NCBI RefSeq assembly: GCF_004421005.1
Contig: NZ_CP038026.1
Coordinates: 2,666,001-2,730,000, forward strand
Direction of reading: 5' to 3'
Source of the DNA: Pseudoduganella plicata
GTDB lineage: Bacteria; Pseudomonadota; Gammaproteobacteria; Burkholderiales; Burkholderiaceae_D
Length of the DNA: 64,000 bases
Shown in pieces: positions 28,643 to 37,671 of the stretch. The translations under genes and the position numbers were made by a program. The first letter of the stretch is position 1. Each line of letters opens with the position of its first letter. The notes under the pieces were generated by a model. The model worked only from the letters and a program-made list of their open reading frames with translations, was not told where the DNA came from and did no database searches.

Positions 28643-29182
28643 ATGCACACCCGTACCCGTCTTGCCATCGCCATTGCCGCCGTGGGCTTTTCTGCGCTGG
28701 CCCATGCACAGATCACCGTGCCGATCCACTCCGTTGCCAGCAGCGACGGCAACCGCAACCTGGGCAGCGTGACGATCACGGAAACGCCGGGCGGCCTGCA
28801 GTTCGCGCCGGCCCTGCAGGGCCTGCCACCGGGCCAGCGCGGCTTCCACGTCCACATGAACGGCAGCTGCGCCGAAGGCCCCGTCAACGGCAAGCCGGCC
28901 CCGGCCGGCGCGGCGGGCGGCCACCTTGATCCGCACGGCACCAATGCGCACAAGGGACCGAACAACGGCGGCCATCTGGGCGACCTGCCGAGCCTGGAAG
29001 TGGACAGCAGCGGCGCGGCGCTGAAACCCGTCGTGGCGCCCCAGCTGAAGTCGCTGGCCGACGTACGCGGCCGGGCATTGATGATTCATGCCGGCGGCGA
29101 CAATTACGCGGATTCGCCGGCACCGCTGGGTGGCGGCGCCGGGCGGATTGCCTGCGGGGTTATCGGCGAGGGCGTGAAGTAA
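28643..29182 (+). CDS. sodC: Periplasmic Cu/Zn superoxide dismutase
   Basis: SodC converts superoxide to peroxide and oxygen in the periplasm. The ATG at 28,643, after TGGAGTTATCC, gives 179 aa with signal peptide MHTRTRLAIAIAAVGFSALA followed by HAQ. Copper and zinc ligands are visible in GFHVHMNGSC, then HLDPHGTNAHKGPNNGGHLGDLP and a late His in LMIHAGGDNYAD. The two Cys of the structural disulfide are in NGSC and RIACGVIG. Length is normal for bacterial SodC. It is followed by copies of a palindromic repeat. Confidence 0.95.
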   Translation: MHTRTRLAIAIAAVGFSALAHAQITVPIHSVASSDGNRNLGSVTITETPGGLQFAPALQGLPPGQRGFHVHMNGSCAEGPVNGKPAPAGAAGGHLDPHGTNAHKGPNNGGHLGDLPSLEVDSSGAALKPVVAPQLKSLADVRGRALMIHAGGDNYADSPAPLGGGAGRIACGVIGEGVK

Positions 29183-29201
29183 GGCTACCGACGAGCCCGT
29201 T

Positions 29202-29340
29202 GACAACATCGGGGTCAGGCACCGATGTTGTCACGAGCTCGTCATTTGCGAGACTGCGCATGGCCGGGCCCGTGCCCACCACGGTGCCTGACACCGTGTT
29301 TGACAGTTTTTGTGCCTGACCCCGATGTTGTCACGGGCTG
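29202..29340. repeat. REP-like palindromic repeat pair
   Basis: The word ACAACATCGGGGTCAGGCAC starts at 29,203, closely followed by CCGATGTTGTC (29,222-29,232) so the unit can fold. An inverted copy, GTGCCTGACCCCGATGTTGT, lies at 29,312-29,331. The same word recurs near 35,401 and 61,289. It fills the short gap between convergent sodC and ybiB. Confidence 0.75.
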
Positions 29341-29348
29341 GGCAGTCG

Positions 29349-30320
29349 TCAGGCTGGATGTCGCTGGCGGATCGCGCGGGAGGTGGCGACGATGTGCTGG
29401 ACCTGTTGGGCGATCGGGTCCGGTACCGGCACCGCACCGTCCAGTACTGACCTGATCCATGCCGCCGTGGCGGCGGCGCTCTTGTCTTCGGGGAGCTCGG
29501 GCAGGTGTTCTGCGATCATCTGCCGCTCGACCAGCACCGTGCGCTGGCCTGCGTGGAACCAGTCGATCTTCTGTGCCTTGGTGGCGTTGGCCACCGTCTC
29601 CCCTTCCGTGCCGCGCATCAGGAACGCGTCGCCGCGCTCGTGCGGAGCAGCCGTGGTGAAATACTCTCCCAGCGTTTCCAGGTACTCCGGGTGGGTGTAC
29701 GACACCAGCCGCAGCGCAGCGCCGGCAAACGGCTGCATGATTTTCACCAGCGTGTGCGTGGAATTGCGCACGCCCAGCACGCGGCGCAGCGACAGCATAT
29801 AGGCCAGCTTTGGGGCCAGCGTGTCGATGGTGATGAAGCTGACCTGGCCGGCGGCCAGTGCCGCCTCGGCCGCTTCGGTCGACGCGGCGGCATGCACGTC
29901 CAGCTCGGCAAACACCTCGGCCGTCGCCACGCGTCCCACGTCATGCGGCACGCCGTGCACGAGGACGGGCACGCCTGCGCGCGCCAGCAGCAGCGCCAGC
30001 AGCGCCGTCAGATTCGCCATCTTGCGGGCGCCGTTATAACTGGGGATCAGCACGGGGGCAAATTCGCCAGCCGGAGCCCGCAGCGGCGTGAACGACGCTT
30101 CGGCCGCTTCCAGGAAACCGGCCAGCTCGTCGACGGATTCACCCTTGATGCGCATGGCCAGCAGGATGGCGCCCAGTTCGAGGTCGGACACGCGGCCATC
30201 GAGCATGGCCTGGTACAGCGCGCGGGCGTCAATGCGGCTCATGCCGCGGGCGCCCTTCTGTCCGCGGCCGATTTCCTTGATGAACGGCGCGGCATGGAAT
30301 GGAGTGGTTTCGATCGTCAT
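29349..30320 (-). CDS. ybiB: DNA-binding protein YbiB (TrpD2 family)
   Basis: The 323-aa product has the fold signature of nucleoside phosphorylase/anthranilate phosphoribosyltransferase-like proteins: helical N-terminus with DARALYQAMLDGRVSDLELGAILLAMRIKGES, then IPSYNGARKMANLTALLALLLA and VLVHGVP. Members called TrpD2/YbiB lack anthranilate transferase activity; in E. coli YbiB binds nucleic acid and belongs to the SOS response. Here the glycine-rich PRPP loop is replaced by HGVPHDVGRV, consistent with that branch. It is divergent from aroG across about 75 bases. Confidence 0.88.
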   Translation of the reverse strand: MTIETTPFHAAPFIKEIGRGQKGARGMSRIDARALYQAMLDGRVSDLELGAILLAMRIKGESVDELAGFLEAAEASFTPLRAPAGEFAPVLIPSYNGARKMANLTALLALLLARAGVPVLVHGVPHDVGRVATAEVFAELDVHAAASTEAAEAALAAGQVSFITIDTLAPKLAYMLSLRRVLGVRNSTHTLVKIMQPFAGAALRLVSYTHPEYLETLGEYFTTAAPHERGDAFLMRGTEGETVANATKAQKIDWFHAGQRTVLVERQMIAEHLPELPEDKSAAATAAWIRSVLDGAVPVPDPIAQQVQHIVATSRAIRQRHPA

Positions 30321-30395
30321 GTCAAACAGCTTACATTATTTCGGCTACACTATTCGATCCCCTGAAGAAAACACACGCTAGAAGCAGACACAACC

Positions 30396-31454
30396 ATGAT
30401 TGCACCCGATCTCGAAAATATTAACGTCACCTCGTTCGCGCCGATGCCCACGCCGGCGGAACTGCACACGAAACTGCCGCTGACGGACGCCGCGTCCGCC
30501 ACCGTCACGAAGGGCCGCGAGGATCTGCGCGCGATCCTGGACCGCAAGGACAAGCGCCTGTTTGTCGTTGTCGGCCCTTGCTCGATCCACGATCCTGTCG
30601 CCGGCCTCGACTATGCGCGCCGCCTGAAAGCGCTGCAGGAAGAGGTCAAGGACACGATGCTGCTGGTGATGCGCGTGTATTTCGAGAAGCCGCGCACGAC
30701 AACGGGCTGGAAGGGCTATATCAACGACCCGTTCATGGACGACTCGTTCCGCGTGGACATCGGCATGGAAAAGGCGCGCCAGTTCCTGCTGGACGTCTGC
30801 GAGCTGGGCCTGCCGACGGCGACCGAGGCACTCGACCCGATCTCGCCGCAATACCTGGGCGACCTGATCGCGTGGACCGCCATCGGCGCCCGCACGACGG
30901 AATCGCAAACACACCGCGAGATGTCATCGGGCCTGTCGACGCCGGTCGGCTTCAAGAACGGCACGGACGGCGACATCAGCATCGCCATCAATGCCATCCT
31001 GTCGGCCGCCAACCCGCATGCCTTCCTTGGCATCAACGGCGAAGGCAACGTCGCCGTCGTGCGCACGCGCGGCAATGCCTATGGCCACGTGGTGCTGCGC
31101 GGCGGCGACGGCCGTCCCAACTACGATTCCGTGTCCGTGACGATCGCCGAGCAGGCGCTGGCGAAAGCCAGGCTGCCGGCCAATATCGTCGTGGATTGCT
31201 CGCATGCCAACAGCTACAAGAAGCCGGAACTGCAACCGCTGGTGATGACGGACGTGATCAACCAGCTCGTACACGGCAACAAGTCGCTGGTCGGCGTGAT
31301 GATCGAGTCGAACATCGAAGCGGGTAACCAGAAGATCCCGGCCGACCTGTCGGAACTGAAATACGGCTGCTCCGTGACGGACGGCTGCATCGACTGGGAC
31401 ACGACGGCGCAGATGCTGCGCGCCGCGGACGCCGAGCTGCGCCGCCGTTCCTGA
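30396..31454 (+). CDS. aroG: 3-deoxy-7-phosphoheptulonate synthase (class I)
   Basis: This enzyme joins phosphoenolpyruvate and erythrose 4-phosphate in the first step of aromatic amino acid synthesis. The 352-aa protein carries LFVVVGPCSIHDP, MRVYFEKPRTTTGWKGYINDP, GARTTESQTHREMSSGLS, GFKNGTDG, and DCSHANSYK with SYKKPELQ, all class I DAHP synthase motifs including the metal-binding Cys and His. Which of Phe, Tyr or Trp inhibits it cannot be read with certainty. It is a single-gene unit followed by terminator-like hairpins. Confidence 0.97.
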   Translation: MIAPDLENINVTSFAPMPTPAELHTKLPLTDAASATVTKGREDLRAILDRKDKRLFVVVGPCSIHDPVAGLDYARRLKALQEEVKDTMLLVMRVYFEKPRTTTGWKGYINDPFMDDSFRVDIGMEKARQFLLDVCELGLPTATEALDPISPQYLGDLIAWTAIGARTTESQTHREMSSGLSTPVGFKNGTDGDISIAINAILSAANPHAFLGINGEGNVAVVRTRGNAYGHVVLRGGDGRPNYDSVSVTIAEQALAKARLPANIVVDCSHANSYKKPELQPLVMTDVINQLVHGNKSLVGVMIESNIEAGNQKIPADLSELKYGCSVTDGCIDWDTTAQMLRAADAELRRRS

Positions 31455-31464
31455 GGAAGTTGCC

Positions 31465-31529
31465 AAAAAACGGGGACAGTCCCCGTTTTGAGAAACTTTC
31501 CGCAAAACCGGAGCCTGTCACCGGTTTTT
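31465..31529. terminator. Two consecutive terminator-like hairpins after aroG
   Basis: AAAACGGGGA (31467-31476) pairs with TCCCCGTTTT (31480-31489), and AAAACCGG (31504-31511) pairs with CCGGTTTT (31521-31528) followed by a further T. Both have A/T flanks suited to intrinsic termination. The first shares its CGGGGACAGTCCC core with the REPIN-like element at 54,528. Confidence 0.7.
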
Positions 31530-31616
31530 CAGGCAGCACCGCGGCGGCACCGGCCGGGACGCGCCGACGGCTTTCCTTTACAATGGCGGATTGCCCATTT
31601 ACTTTGCAGCATCCCC

Positions 31617-32645
31617 ATGATCGTTCTCGGCGTCGAATCCTCCTGTGACGAAACCGGCCTGGCCCTGTATGACACAGAGCGCGGCCTGCTCTCCCACGCC
31701 CTGTATTCGCAGGTGGCGATGCATGAGGAATACGGTGGTGTGGTGCCGGAACTGGCGTCGCGCGACCACATCCGCCGCGCCATTCCGCTGCTGGAGCAAA
31801 CGCTGCAAGGCGCCGCCATCGCGCCGCAGGCCATCGATGCGATCGCCTATACGCAGGGGCCCGGCCTGGCCGGCGCTCTGCTGGTGGGCTCGTCGATCGC
31901 CTGCAGCCTGGGCCTGGCGCTGGACAAGCCGGTGCTGGGCGTGCACCACTTGGAAGGCCACCTGCTGTCGCCGCTGCTGGCATCCGATCCGCCGGAGTTC
32001 CCCTTTGTCGCCCTGCTGGTCTCCGGCGGCCACACGCAACTGATGCGGGTGGACGGCGTGGGCCAGTATGAACTGCTGGGCGAGACGGTGGACGACGCTG
32101 CCGGCGAGGCGTTCGACAAGTCGGCCAAGCTGCTGGGCCTGGGTTATCCGGGCGGCCCGGCCATTTCCCGGCTGGCCGAATTCGGCGATCCGCTGGCCTA
32201 CAAGCTGCCGCGTCCGATGCTGCATTCGAAAGACCTGAATTTCAGTTTTTCCGGCCTGAAGACGGCCGTGCTGACGGTCGTGAAGAAAAGCGCCGTCAAT
32301 GTGTGCGAACAGGACAAGGCCAATATCGCGCGCGGTTTTGTCGACGCCATTGTCGACGTATTGACGGCCAAATGCATCGCCGCGCTGAAGCAGACGGGCC
32401 TGAAACGCCTCGTCATCGCCGGCGGCGTGGGCGCGAACAGCCAGCTGCGCGCCGCACTGAATGCGGCGGCAGTCAAAAAGCGCTTCCGCGTGTATTACCC
32501 GGAACTGGAGTTTTGTACCGACAACGGTGCGATGATCGCGTTTGCCGGTGCCATGCGCCTGTCCATCAATCCCGCGGCGGCGCAACGCGATTATGCCTTC
32601 AATGTGCGGCCACGCTGGCCGCTGGACGAACTGAAAGTCGTCTGA
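31617..32645 (+). CDS. tsaD: tRNA N6-threonylcarbamoyladenosine synthase, TsaD subunit
   Basis: TsaD transfers the threonylcarbamoyl group to A37 of ANN-decoding tRNAs, working with TsaB, TsaC and TsaE (tsaE lies at 56,408). The ATG at 31,617 gives the normal 342 aa. ASKHA-fold motifs are [28 protein letters not shown], metal ligands in [22 protein letters not shown], and [13 protein letters not shown] with [17 protein letters not shown] box precedes the start. An upstream in-frame start at 31,488 is not family-like. Confidence 0.97.
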   Translation: MIVLGVESSCDETGLALYDTERGLLSHALYSQVAMHEEYGGVVPELASRDHIRRAIPLLEQTLQGAAIAPQAIDAIAYTQGPGLAGALLVGSSIACSLGLALDKPVLGVHHLEGHLLSPLLASDPPEFPFVALLVSGGHTQLMRVDGVGQYELLGETVDDAAGEAFDKSAKLLGLGYPGGPAISRLAEFGDPLAYKLPRPMLHSKDLNFSFSGLKTAVLTVVKKSAVNVCEQDKANIARGFVDAIVDVLTAKCIAALKQTGLKRLVIAGGVGANSQLRAALNAAAVKKRFRVYYPELEFCTDNGAMIAFAGAMRLSINPAAAQRDYAFNVRPRWPLDELKVV

Positions 32646-32676
32646 CCGCCCAACGGGCGATTTTAGTTGCCGTGCC

Positions 32677-32859
32677 TTAGCTACCCAGCAGCACCGCGGC
32701 CAGGCCGACCAGCGCCAGCAGGCCGCCGGCCGCCACCGCGCCGGTGCGCCCATGTTTTTTCTTCAAGTCCACGCCCCGTGCGGCCATGCGCTCGCTGCGC
32801 AGCGGTTTGGCCGGCGCACGTGGGTCGGTTTTCGTTTGGTTGTGAACGGACTCGTTCAT
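32677..32859 (-). CDS. Small single-span membrane protein
   Basis: The 60-aa product has a hydrophilic basic N-terminus (MNESVHNQTKTDPRAPAKPL) and one C-terminal hydrophobic segment, AVAAGGLLALVGLAAVLLG, predicted to span the membrane with the N-terminus probably cytoplasmic. A strong GAGGAG ribosome site lies seven to eight bases before the ATG. It is convergent with tsaD. No family or function is recognised. Confidence 0.7.
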   Translation of the reverse strand: MNESVHNQTKTDPRAPAKPLRSERMAARGVDLKKKHGRTGAVAAGGLLALVGLAAVLLGS

Positions 32860-33224
32860 GCTGGTCTCCTCGATTTGTCTATACAGAAGAATGTACCAGC
32901 AATATGCATGCCATTACCACTCGATTGGAAACTAAATTGCCGCCGAGCTAGATTAGCACGGCGCGGCGGCATTGCAGGGCCCGACGTGAGGGCGCCGAAC
33001 GTCCGCACATGGCCCCGCCGTGAGATCTCCGCAGCGGACGATGCGACGGGCGCGGCCGTCAGCGAACGCCGCCATTATGGGCGCCCATGCACCGGAAGCG
33101 AGCAGGACTGCCGCCCGGCAGGACAGCCAACCCGTCTCACGCAGTCCCTGTCACACCGCTTTGCTCGCGCTGTCGTCGGTTTCCCGCAGCGGCGACGCAC
33201 GCCGCCAGACGGTGCAGCGGTCCA
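32860..33224. other. Gap between small membrane protein and channel gene
   Basis: About 365 bases, GC-rich, with no supported gene or clear RNA. It contains the promoter side of the small membrane protein gene (near 32,870-32,940, AT-richer) and the downstream side of the channel gene. Confidence 0.35.
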
Positions 33225-34133
33225 TCAGCCCGGCTCGGGCGGAAGCGCCTTGCCACACTGCTTGCAGTAGCGCGCCGTGGCTTCATGGCCACGCGTCATG
33301 CAGCGTGTGCACGAGCGCCCGGCCAGCAGCCGCACGCCACGCTGGTGCGAGATCTCGGAACTGATGATGCCCGTCGGGACGGCCAGGATGCCCCAGCCCA
33401 GCAGCATCATGAACGATGCGATGCTGCGGCCGACGTCCGTCTTCGGCACCAAGTCGCCGAAGCCTACCGTCGTCACTGTCGAAATGGCCCAGTACACAGC
33501 CGTGGGAATGCTGGTAAAGCCGTGTTGCGGCCCTTCGACGACGTACATGACGGTCCCCAGCAGGAACACGATCAGGAACACGGTGGAGAGAAACACCAGT
33601 ATCTTGCGGCGGCTGGCCAGCAGCGCATCGCCCAGCATGCTGTATTCCTGGATGTACAAGGTCAGCTTCAGGATGCGGAAAATGCGCAGCAGCCGCAGGA
33701 TGCGCACGTCCAGCAGCACGTGCGCGCCCGGCACGAACAGCGACACATAGCTGGGGAGGATGGCCAGCAGGTCGATCACGCCGAAGAAGCTGCGCGCATA
33801 CCGCAGCGGACGGCGCACGCACAGGAGGCGCGCGATGTATTCGATCGAAAACAGGATCGTGAAGACCCACTCGGCGGCAATCAGCCAGTCCTCGTGCGTC
33901 CTGGCGATGGCCTCGATCGATGTCAGCACGGCGGCCAGGACACTGAGCAGGATCGTGGCGATCAGCGCCAGATCGAACGCACGGCCCTTGCGGGTTTCCG
34001 ACTCGAAGATGACCTCGTAGAGCTCCGCGCGCCAGCCGCCGTCGGGCTTGCCCAGGCGCTGTTGCGGGTCGGTTGTCCGCACGGCATGTGCGGGCTCTGG
34101 CGGCGGTTGCATCTGGGCGGACATGCGCGTCAT
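33225..34133 (-). CDS. Voltage-gated-type potassium channel protein with C-terminal zinc ribbon
   Basis: The 302-aa protein has about six membrane segments. The S4-like helix is RILRLLRIFRILKLTLYIQ with Arg every third or fourth residue. The pore has the selectivity filter TVTTVGFGD. After the last helix comes a Cys4 pair, CTRCMTRGHEATARYCKQCG, which looks like a small zinc ribbon; this tail is unusual for Kch-type channels. The start at 34,133 overlaps the upstream stop as ATGA, so it is coupled to the YdjM-like gene. It would move K+ across the inner membrane in response to voltage; gating by the ribbon is speculation. Confidence 0.9.
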   Translation of the reverse strand: MTRMSAQMQPPPEPAHAVRTTDPQQRLGKPDGGWRAELYEVIFESETRKGRAFDLALIATILLSVLAAVLTSIEAIARTHEDWLIAAEWVFTILFSIEYIARLLCVRRPLRYARSFFGVIDLLAILPSYVSLFVPGAHVLLDVRILRLLRIFRILKLTLYIQEYSMLGDALLASRRKILVFLSTVFLIVFLLGTVMYVVEGPQHGFTSIPTAVYWAISTVTTVGFGDLVPKTDVGRSIASFMMLLGWGILAVPTGIISSEISHQRGVRLLAGRSCTRCMTRGHEATARYCKQCGKALPPEPG

Positions 34134-35362
34134 CTTACCCCGGCGCCCAGCAGATCGGCGCGCGGGTACCCCCACTGCGGCACGTCGGCGCAGGCTTCGC
34201 GCGCAGCGCCGGACAGGGCCAAGGCCGTGAAATTGCCGCGCGGCGTCGCGGCGTAACGCAGGTCGCTGGCCGCGTCCTCCGTTACCGCCGGCATGCGCGC
34301 AAAGCGCAGCCACGCATTAACGTGGCAGTCGCTGCGCGACAGGTTGCGCAGCATGGCCAGGTCGCCCTGCCATGGCGCGGCCAGCACGATGCCGGCCGCC
34401 GCGACGGCAGTGGCATCGCTGTCGCGGAACGCCGCCGGGCAGGCGTCGACCGGCAGCCAGCGGGGCGCAAGACTCAGCATTCCGCGCCGCAGACGGTAGC
34501 TGCCGGCCCCTTCGTTCGACTCGATGCTGACAAAGGACCAGCACAGCGGCTGCGCCGGATACCCCGTCATGGCCACGTCCAGCACCTTCGACGCGGGATC
34601 GATGGCCTGCAGCGTCGTCTCGATGCGCTGCCGCCCCGCCGAAGACGCCCCGCCCTGCACGGCGATGAAGCCGATGGAGATGATGGCGGCCAGCGCCAGC
34701 GCGCGGCGGCTGTGGCGCCGCGTCACCCGCAGCGCGGCAACGGCGGCGCCGATCAGCGCCAGCACCAGCAACGAATGCCAGCCCAGATAGCCGCGCCACG
34801 TTGCGCCCAGCACGAACAGCGCGAGGCCCGCCAGCGCCAGGAATCTCGCCGGCCGGTTCGGTATCGCCAGCGCCAGCGGCACGCCGAACGCCACCCAAAA
34901 CACGGGCTCCACGATAAACACTACGTCGCCATAAAACCAGCGCGGATCGAACGGATAGAACGGGTGGATGCCGTACGAATTGAGGAAGTCCATCGACAGG
35001 TGCAGCCCGAACCCGAGCACGATGGCGGTACCGAGGCCCGCCCGCGCGGTGCGGCTCTCGCGCAGCAGCCGGCGTGCGTTCGGCCACAGCGTCCACAACA
35101 GCGCCAGCAGCAGCAACGCCTGCGGCAGCGCGTACAGCAGCGTATGCGTATGGCCGCGGTGATGCAGCAGGTAGCCGAGCGGCGCCGGCAACAGTTTGGT
35201 CAGGAACAGGTCCAGATCGGGAAAATTGCTGGCCGCGGCGCAAGCCGTCAGCAGCAGGCGATGGCGGGTACGCTGGCGCGCTTCGTCAGGTTCGGCCGGC
35301 AGCGAACGTTGCAGCAGTTCCCCGACGCCGAGGCCTACGAAGGAATGGGTAATGTTGTCCAT
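34130..35362 (-). CDS. Membrane-bound YdjM-family (DUF457) putative metal-dependent hydrolase
   Basis: The ATG at 35,362 gives 410 aa beginning MDNITHSFVGLGVGELLQRS. The metal-binding candidates are NFPDLDLF, HHRGHTHT and GLHLSMDFLNSYG, the Asp/His pattern of the YdjM/DUF457 family. Seven or more hydrophobic segments lie in the first 250 residues; the remaining C-terminal part looks soluble and periplasmic. E. coli YdjM is under LexA control, but no LexA box was found here. It is translationally coupled to the channel gene, which suggests the two act together at the membrane. Confidence 0.85.
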   Translation of the reverse strand: MDNITHSFVGLGVGELLQRSLPAEPDEARQRTRHRLLLTACAAASNFPDLDLFLTKLLPAPLGYLLHHRGHTHTLLYALPQALLLLALLWTLWPNARRLLRESRTARAGLGTAIVLGFGLHLSMDFLNSYGIHPFYPFDPRWFYGDVVFIVEPVFWVAFGVPLALAIPNRPARFLALAGLALFVLGATWRGYLGWHSLLVLALIGAAVAALRVTRRHSRRALALAAIISIGFIAVQGGASSAGRQRIETTLQAIDPASKVLDVAMTGYPAQPLCWSFVSIESNEGAGSYRLRRGMLSLAPRWLPVDACPAAFRDSDATAVAAAGIVLAAPWQGDLAMLRNLSRSDCHVNAWLRFARMPAVTEDAASDLRYAATPRGNFTALALSGAAREACADVPQWGYPRADLLGAGVR

Positions 35363-35398
35363 GGCGGCATGGTAACCGAAAGACACGCCCACGCCCGC

Positions 35399-35422
35399 TG
35401 ACAACATCGGGGTCAGGCACGA
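35399..35422. repeat. REP-like repeat copy
   Basis: The word ACAACATCGGGGTCAGGCAC starts at 35,401, identical to the copies near 29,203 and 61,289. Only one arm is clear here. It lies upstream of the YdjM-like gene. Confidence 0.7.
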
Positions 35423-35509
35423 AATCTGGCACGGACCCGGCAGTGCGGCCGCGCCGACGCCCGCCCGCGGACGGCAAACGTCGGGCACACTGCCCTATGC
35501 CCAGCGCAC

Positions 35510-35800
35510 TCAGTGACTTACTTCCACCCCATGCCAGAACGCCACGCGCCCCTTGATCGCCTTGGCCGCCTCCGACGGCGTCGGGTAGTACCAGGCCGCG
35601 TTCCTGTTGACCTTGCCGTCCACTTCCACGTCGTAATAGCTGGCGACGCCCTTCCATGGGCACATGGTCGTGTGGCTGCTGTCCTTCAGGTACTCGCGCT
35701 TGATGCGCTCGACCGGGAAGTAGATATTATGCTCGACGATTTCCACTTCGGTATCAAGCGCTTCGGCGATGACGACGCCGTTCCAGACTGCTTTGGGCAT
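35510..35800 (-). CDS. DUF427 family protein
   Basis: The 96-aa protein starts MPKAVWNGVVIAEALDTEVE after a good AAGGAGAACAGC ribosome site. SSHTTMCPWKGVASYYDVEV and NAAWYYPTPSEAAKAIKGRVAF are the core of the DUF427 fold. Function is unknown. It lies 16 bases after the diguanylate cyclase gene on the same strand, so the two may be co-transcribed. Confidence 0.9.
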   Translation of the reverse strand: MPKAVWNGVVIAEALDTEVEIVEHNIYFPVERIKREYLKDSSHTTMCPWKGVASYYDVEVDGKVNRNAAWYYPTPSEAAKAIKGRVAFWHGVEVSH

Positions 35801-35816
35801 GCTGTTCTCCTTGGAT

Positions 35817-36860
35817 TCAATCGATTCGATTACGGCCGTTTGCCTTGGCCGCGTACAGCGCCGCCTCGGCGGCGCGCAGCAGTGTGTCGGCGTCGTCGAT
35901 GGCCATGTGGTCGATGGCGCCGACGCCGAAGCTGGCGGTGACGGGCACGCGCCGGGCACCGTCCATGTGGACCTGGGCTTCGATGCGGCTGCGCAGCGTT
36001 TCGGCCATCTTGCGGGCGCCGATCAGCGGGGTGTTCGGCAGCAGCAGGCACAGTTCCTCGCCGCCGTAGCGCCCCGCCACGTCGATCATCCGCACGTTTT
36101 CGCGCACCAGTTTGCCGACGGCGGCCAGCACCCGGTCGCCCGTTGCGTGGCCATGCTCGTCGTTGATGCGGCGGAAGTGGTCGAGGTCGAGCATGACGGC
36201 GGCCAGCGGGGCGCGGAAACGCCGGGCCCGCGCCACCTCGAATTTCAGCCGGTGCAGCAGCGAGCGGCGGTTGTGCAGGCCGGTCAGTTCGTCCGTCGTG
36301 GCCAGCTGTTCCAGCCGCTGTTCGGACTGACGCAGCGCCCGCTCGGCCGCACGCGCCTCGATCAGCGCCATCGCCTGGTGCGCCAGGCCCGCCAGCAGGT
36401 CGCGCTGTTCCGGCGTCAAGGTGCCGGGATGGCTGTCCATCACGCACAGCGTGCCGATGGGGTGGCCGTCCAACGTCCACAGCGGCGCGCCGGCGTAGCG
36501 GCGCACCTGCGGCGCGCCCACCGTCAGCGCCAGGCTGGCCATGCGCGCGTCCTGCGTCGTATCCGGGACTTCCGTCAGCGTGTCGCCCAGCACGGCCCAG
36601 GCGCAATACGACTGGCTGCGCGGCAGCGAGTCCAAGTCCAGCCCGACGCTTGCGCGAATCCAGGCGCGGTCGCCGTCGACCAGCGTCAGGTGCGCGTATG
36701 GCATGCCGCACAGCCGGGCCGCCAGCGCTGTCAGGAACGCGAAGTCGGGGCCGGACGCATGGTCCGGCGCACCGCTGCGGTGCAGAGCGGCGAGCCTGGC
36801 CTGCTCGTCCGCCGGCTGGGGAAAGGTGGGGAAAATCTGTTCTGCTGCCGCCATGCGCAC
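35817..36860 (-). CDS. GAF-domain diguanylate cyclase
   Basis: The enzyme would make cyclic di-GMP from GTP. The N-terminal half (about residues 20-165) is a GAF sensor, including YCAWAVLGD, YAGAPL and IGTLCVMD. A short coiled linker leads to the GGDEF domain with DELTGLHNRRSL, MLDLDHFRRINDEHGHATGD and active site RYGGEEL. RMID lies exactly five residues before GGEEL, the RxxD inhibitory I-site, so product feedback is likely. GGEEL is an active-type variant. The start may be six bases later (MAAAEQ). Confidence 0.94.
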   Translation of the reverse strand: MRMAAAEQIFPTFPQPADEQARLAALHRSGAPDHASGPDFAFLTALAARLCGMPYAHLTLVDGDRAWIRASVGLDLDSLPRSQSYCAWAVLGDTLTEVPDTTQDARMASLALTVGAPQVRRYAGAPLWTLDGHPIGTLCVMDSHPGTLTPEQRDLLAGLAHQAMALIEARAAERALRQSEQRLEQLATTDELTGLHNRRSLLHRLKFEVARARRFRAPLAAVMLDLDHFRRINDEHGHATGDRVLAAVGKLVRENVRMIDVAGRYGGEELCLLLPNTPLIGARKMAETLRSRIEAQVHMDGARRVPVTASFGVGAIDHMAIDDADTLLRAAEAALYAAKANGRNRID

Positions 36861-36935
36861 TCCGGGTCGATACTTGCGGGCAGTGTAGCCGAAATGACCA
36901 CGCGTGGTATCCCCGATAAGATGGGCAGATCGCGC

Positions 36936-37592
36936 TTAATTCTCCGCTTGCTCGGCGACGATCTGGCGCAGCGCCTGCTCGAACAGTTCGGGCGGCTGGC
37001 CGCCGGAGATCAGGTGGCGCTGGTTGACGATCACGGCCGGCACCGAGTTGATGCCGTGCTGCTGCCAGAAGCTCTCCAGCGTGCGCACCTCTTCGGCAAA
37101 GCGGTCGGACTCCAGCACGTCCTGGGCCGCGATCAGGTCGAGACCGACCTTCTCGGCAGCCCGCAGCAGCGTGTCGTGCGAGCTCGGGTCTTCGCCATTG
37201 GTGAAATACGCTTCGAACAGGGCGTGCTTGAGGTCCTTCTGGCGCCCCGTCTCCTCGGCCCAGTGCAGCAGGCGGTGCGCATCGAACGTGTTGTAGATGC
37301 GGCTGCGCTTGTCCATGGCGAACGTGAAGCCCACGTCCGCACCGCGCTGGCGGATCATGGCGCGCGACTGCTCCTGCTGTTCCGGCGTGCTGCCGTATTT
37401 TTCGGTGATGTGTTCCGTGATGTCCTGCCCTTCGCGCCCCATCCCGGGGTTCAGTTCGAAGGGCTGGAAGTGGAATTCGGGGGCGAGCTCGGGACCGATG
37501 CGCTCCAGTGCCGTCTCCAGCGAGCGCAGGCCGATGACGCACCACGGGCAGGAAACGTCGGAAACGAAATCGATGCGGACGGGAGTAACCAT
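36936..37592 (-). CDS. DsbA-family oxidoreductase (FrnE-like)
   Basis: This 218-aa cytoplasmic thioredoxin-fold protein has a CPWC active site at residues 15-18 after FVSDVS, a long helical insertion, and the cis-Pro loop INSVPAVIVN near residue 180, followed by ISGGQPPELFEQAL. There is no signal peptide. FrnE/YwbO-like members act as disulfide oxidoreductases or isomerases in stress or polyketide pathways; the substrate is unknown here. Confidence 0.92.
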   Translation of the reverse strand: MVTPVRIDFVSDVSCPWCVIGLRSLETALERIGPELAPEFHFQPFELNPGMGREGQDITEHITEKYGSTPEQQEQSRAMIRQRGADVGFTFAMDKRSRIYNTFDAHRLLHWAEETGRQKDLKHALFEAYFTNGEDPSSHDTLLRAAEKVGLDLIAAQDVLESDRFAEEVRTLESFWQQHGINSVPAVIVNQRHLISGGQPPELFEQALRQIVAEQAEN

Positions 37593-37671
37593 GGCGGCCT
37601 TTCAATAGTGGCGGCCGCCGGCGGCGGCCATCCTTTCATGATGAGGCCTGCCGCCGGATTTGCAAGCGCGG

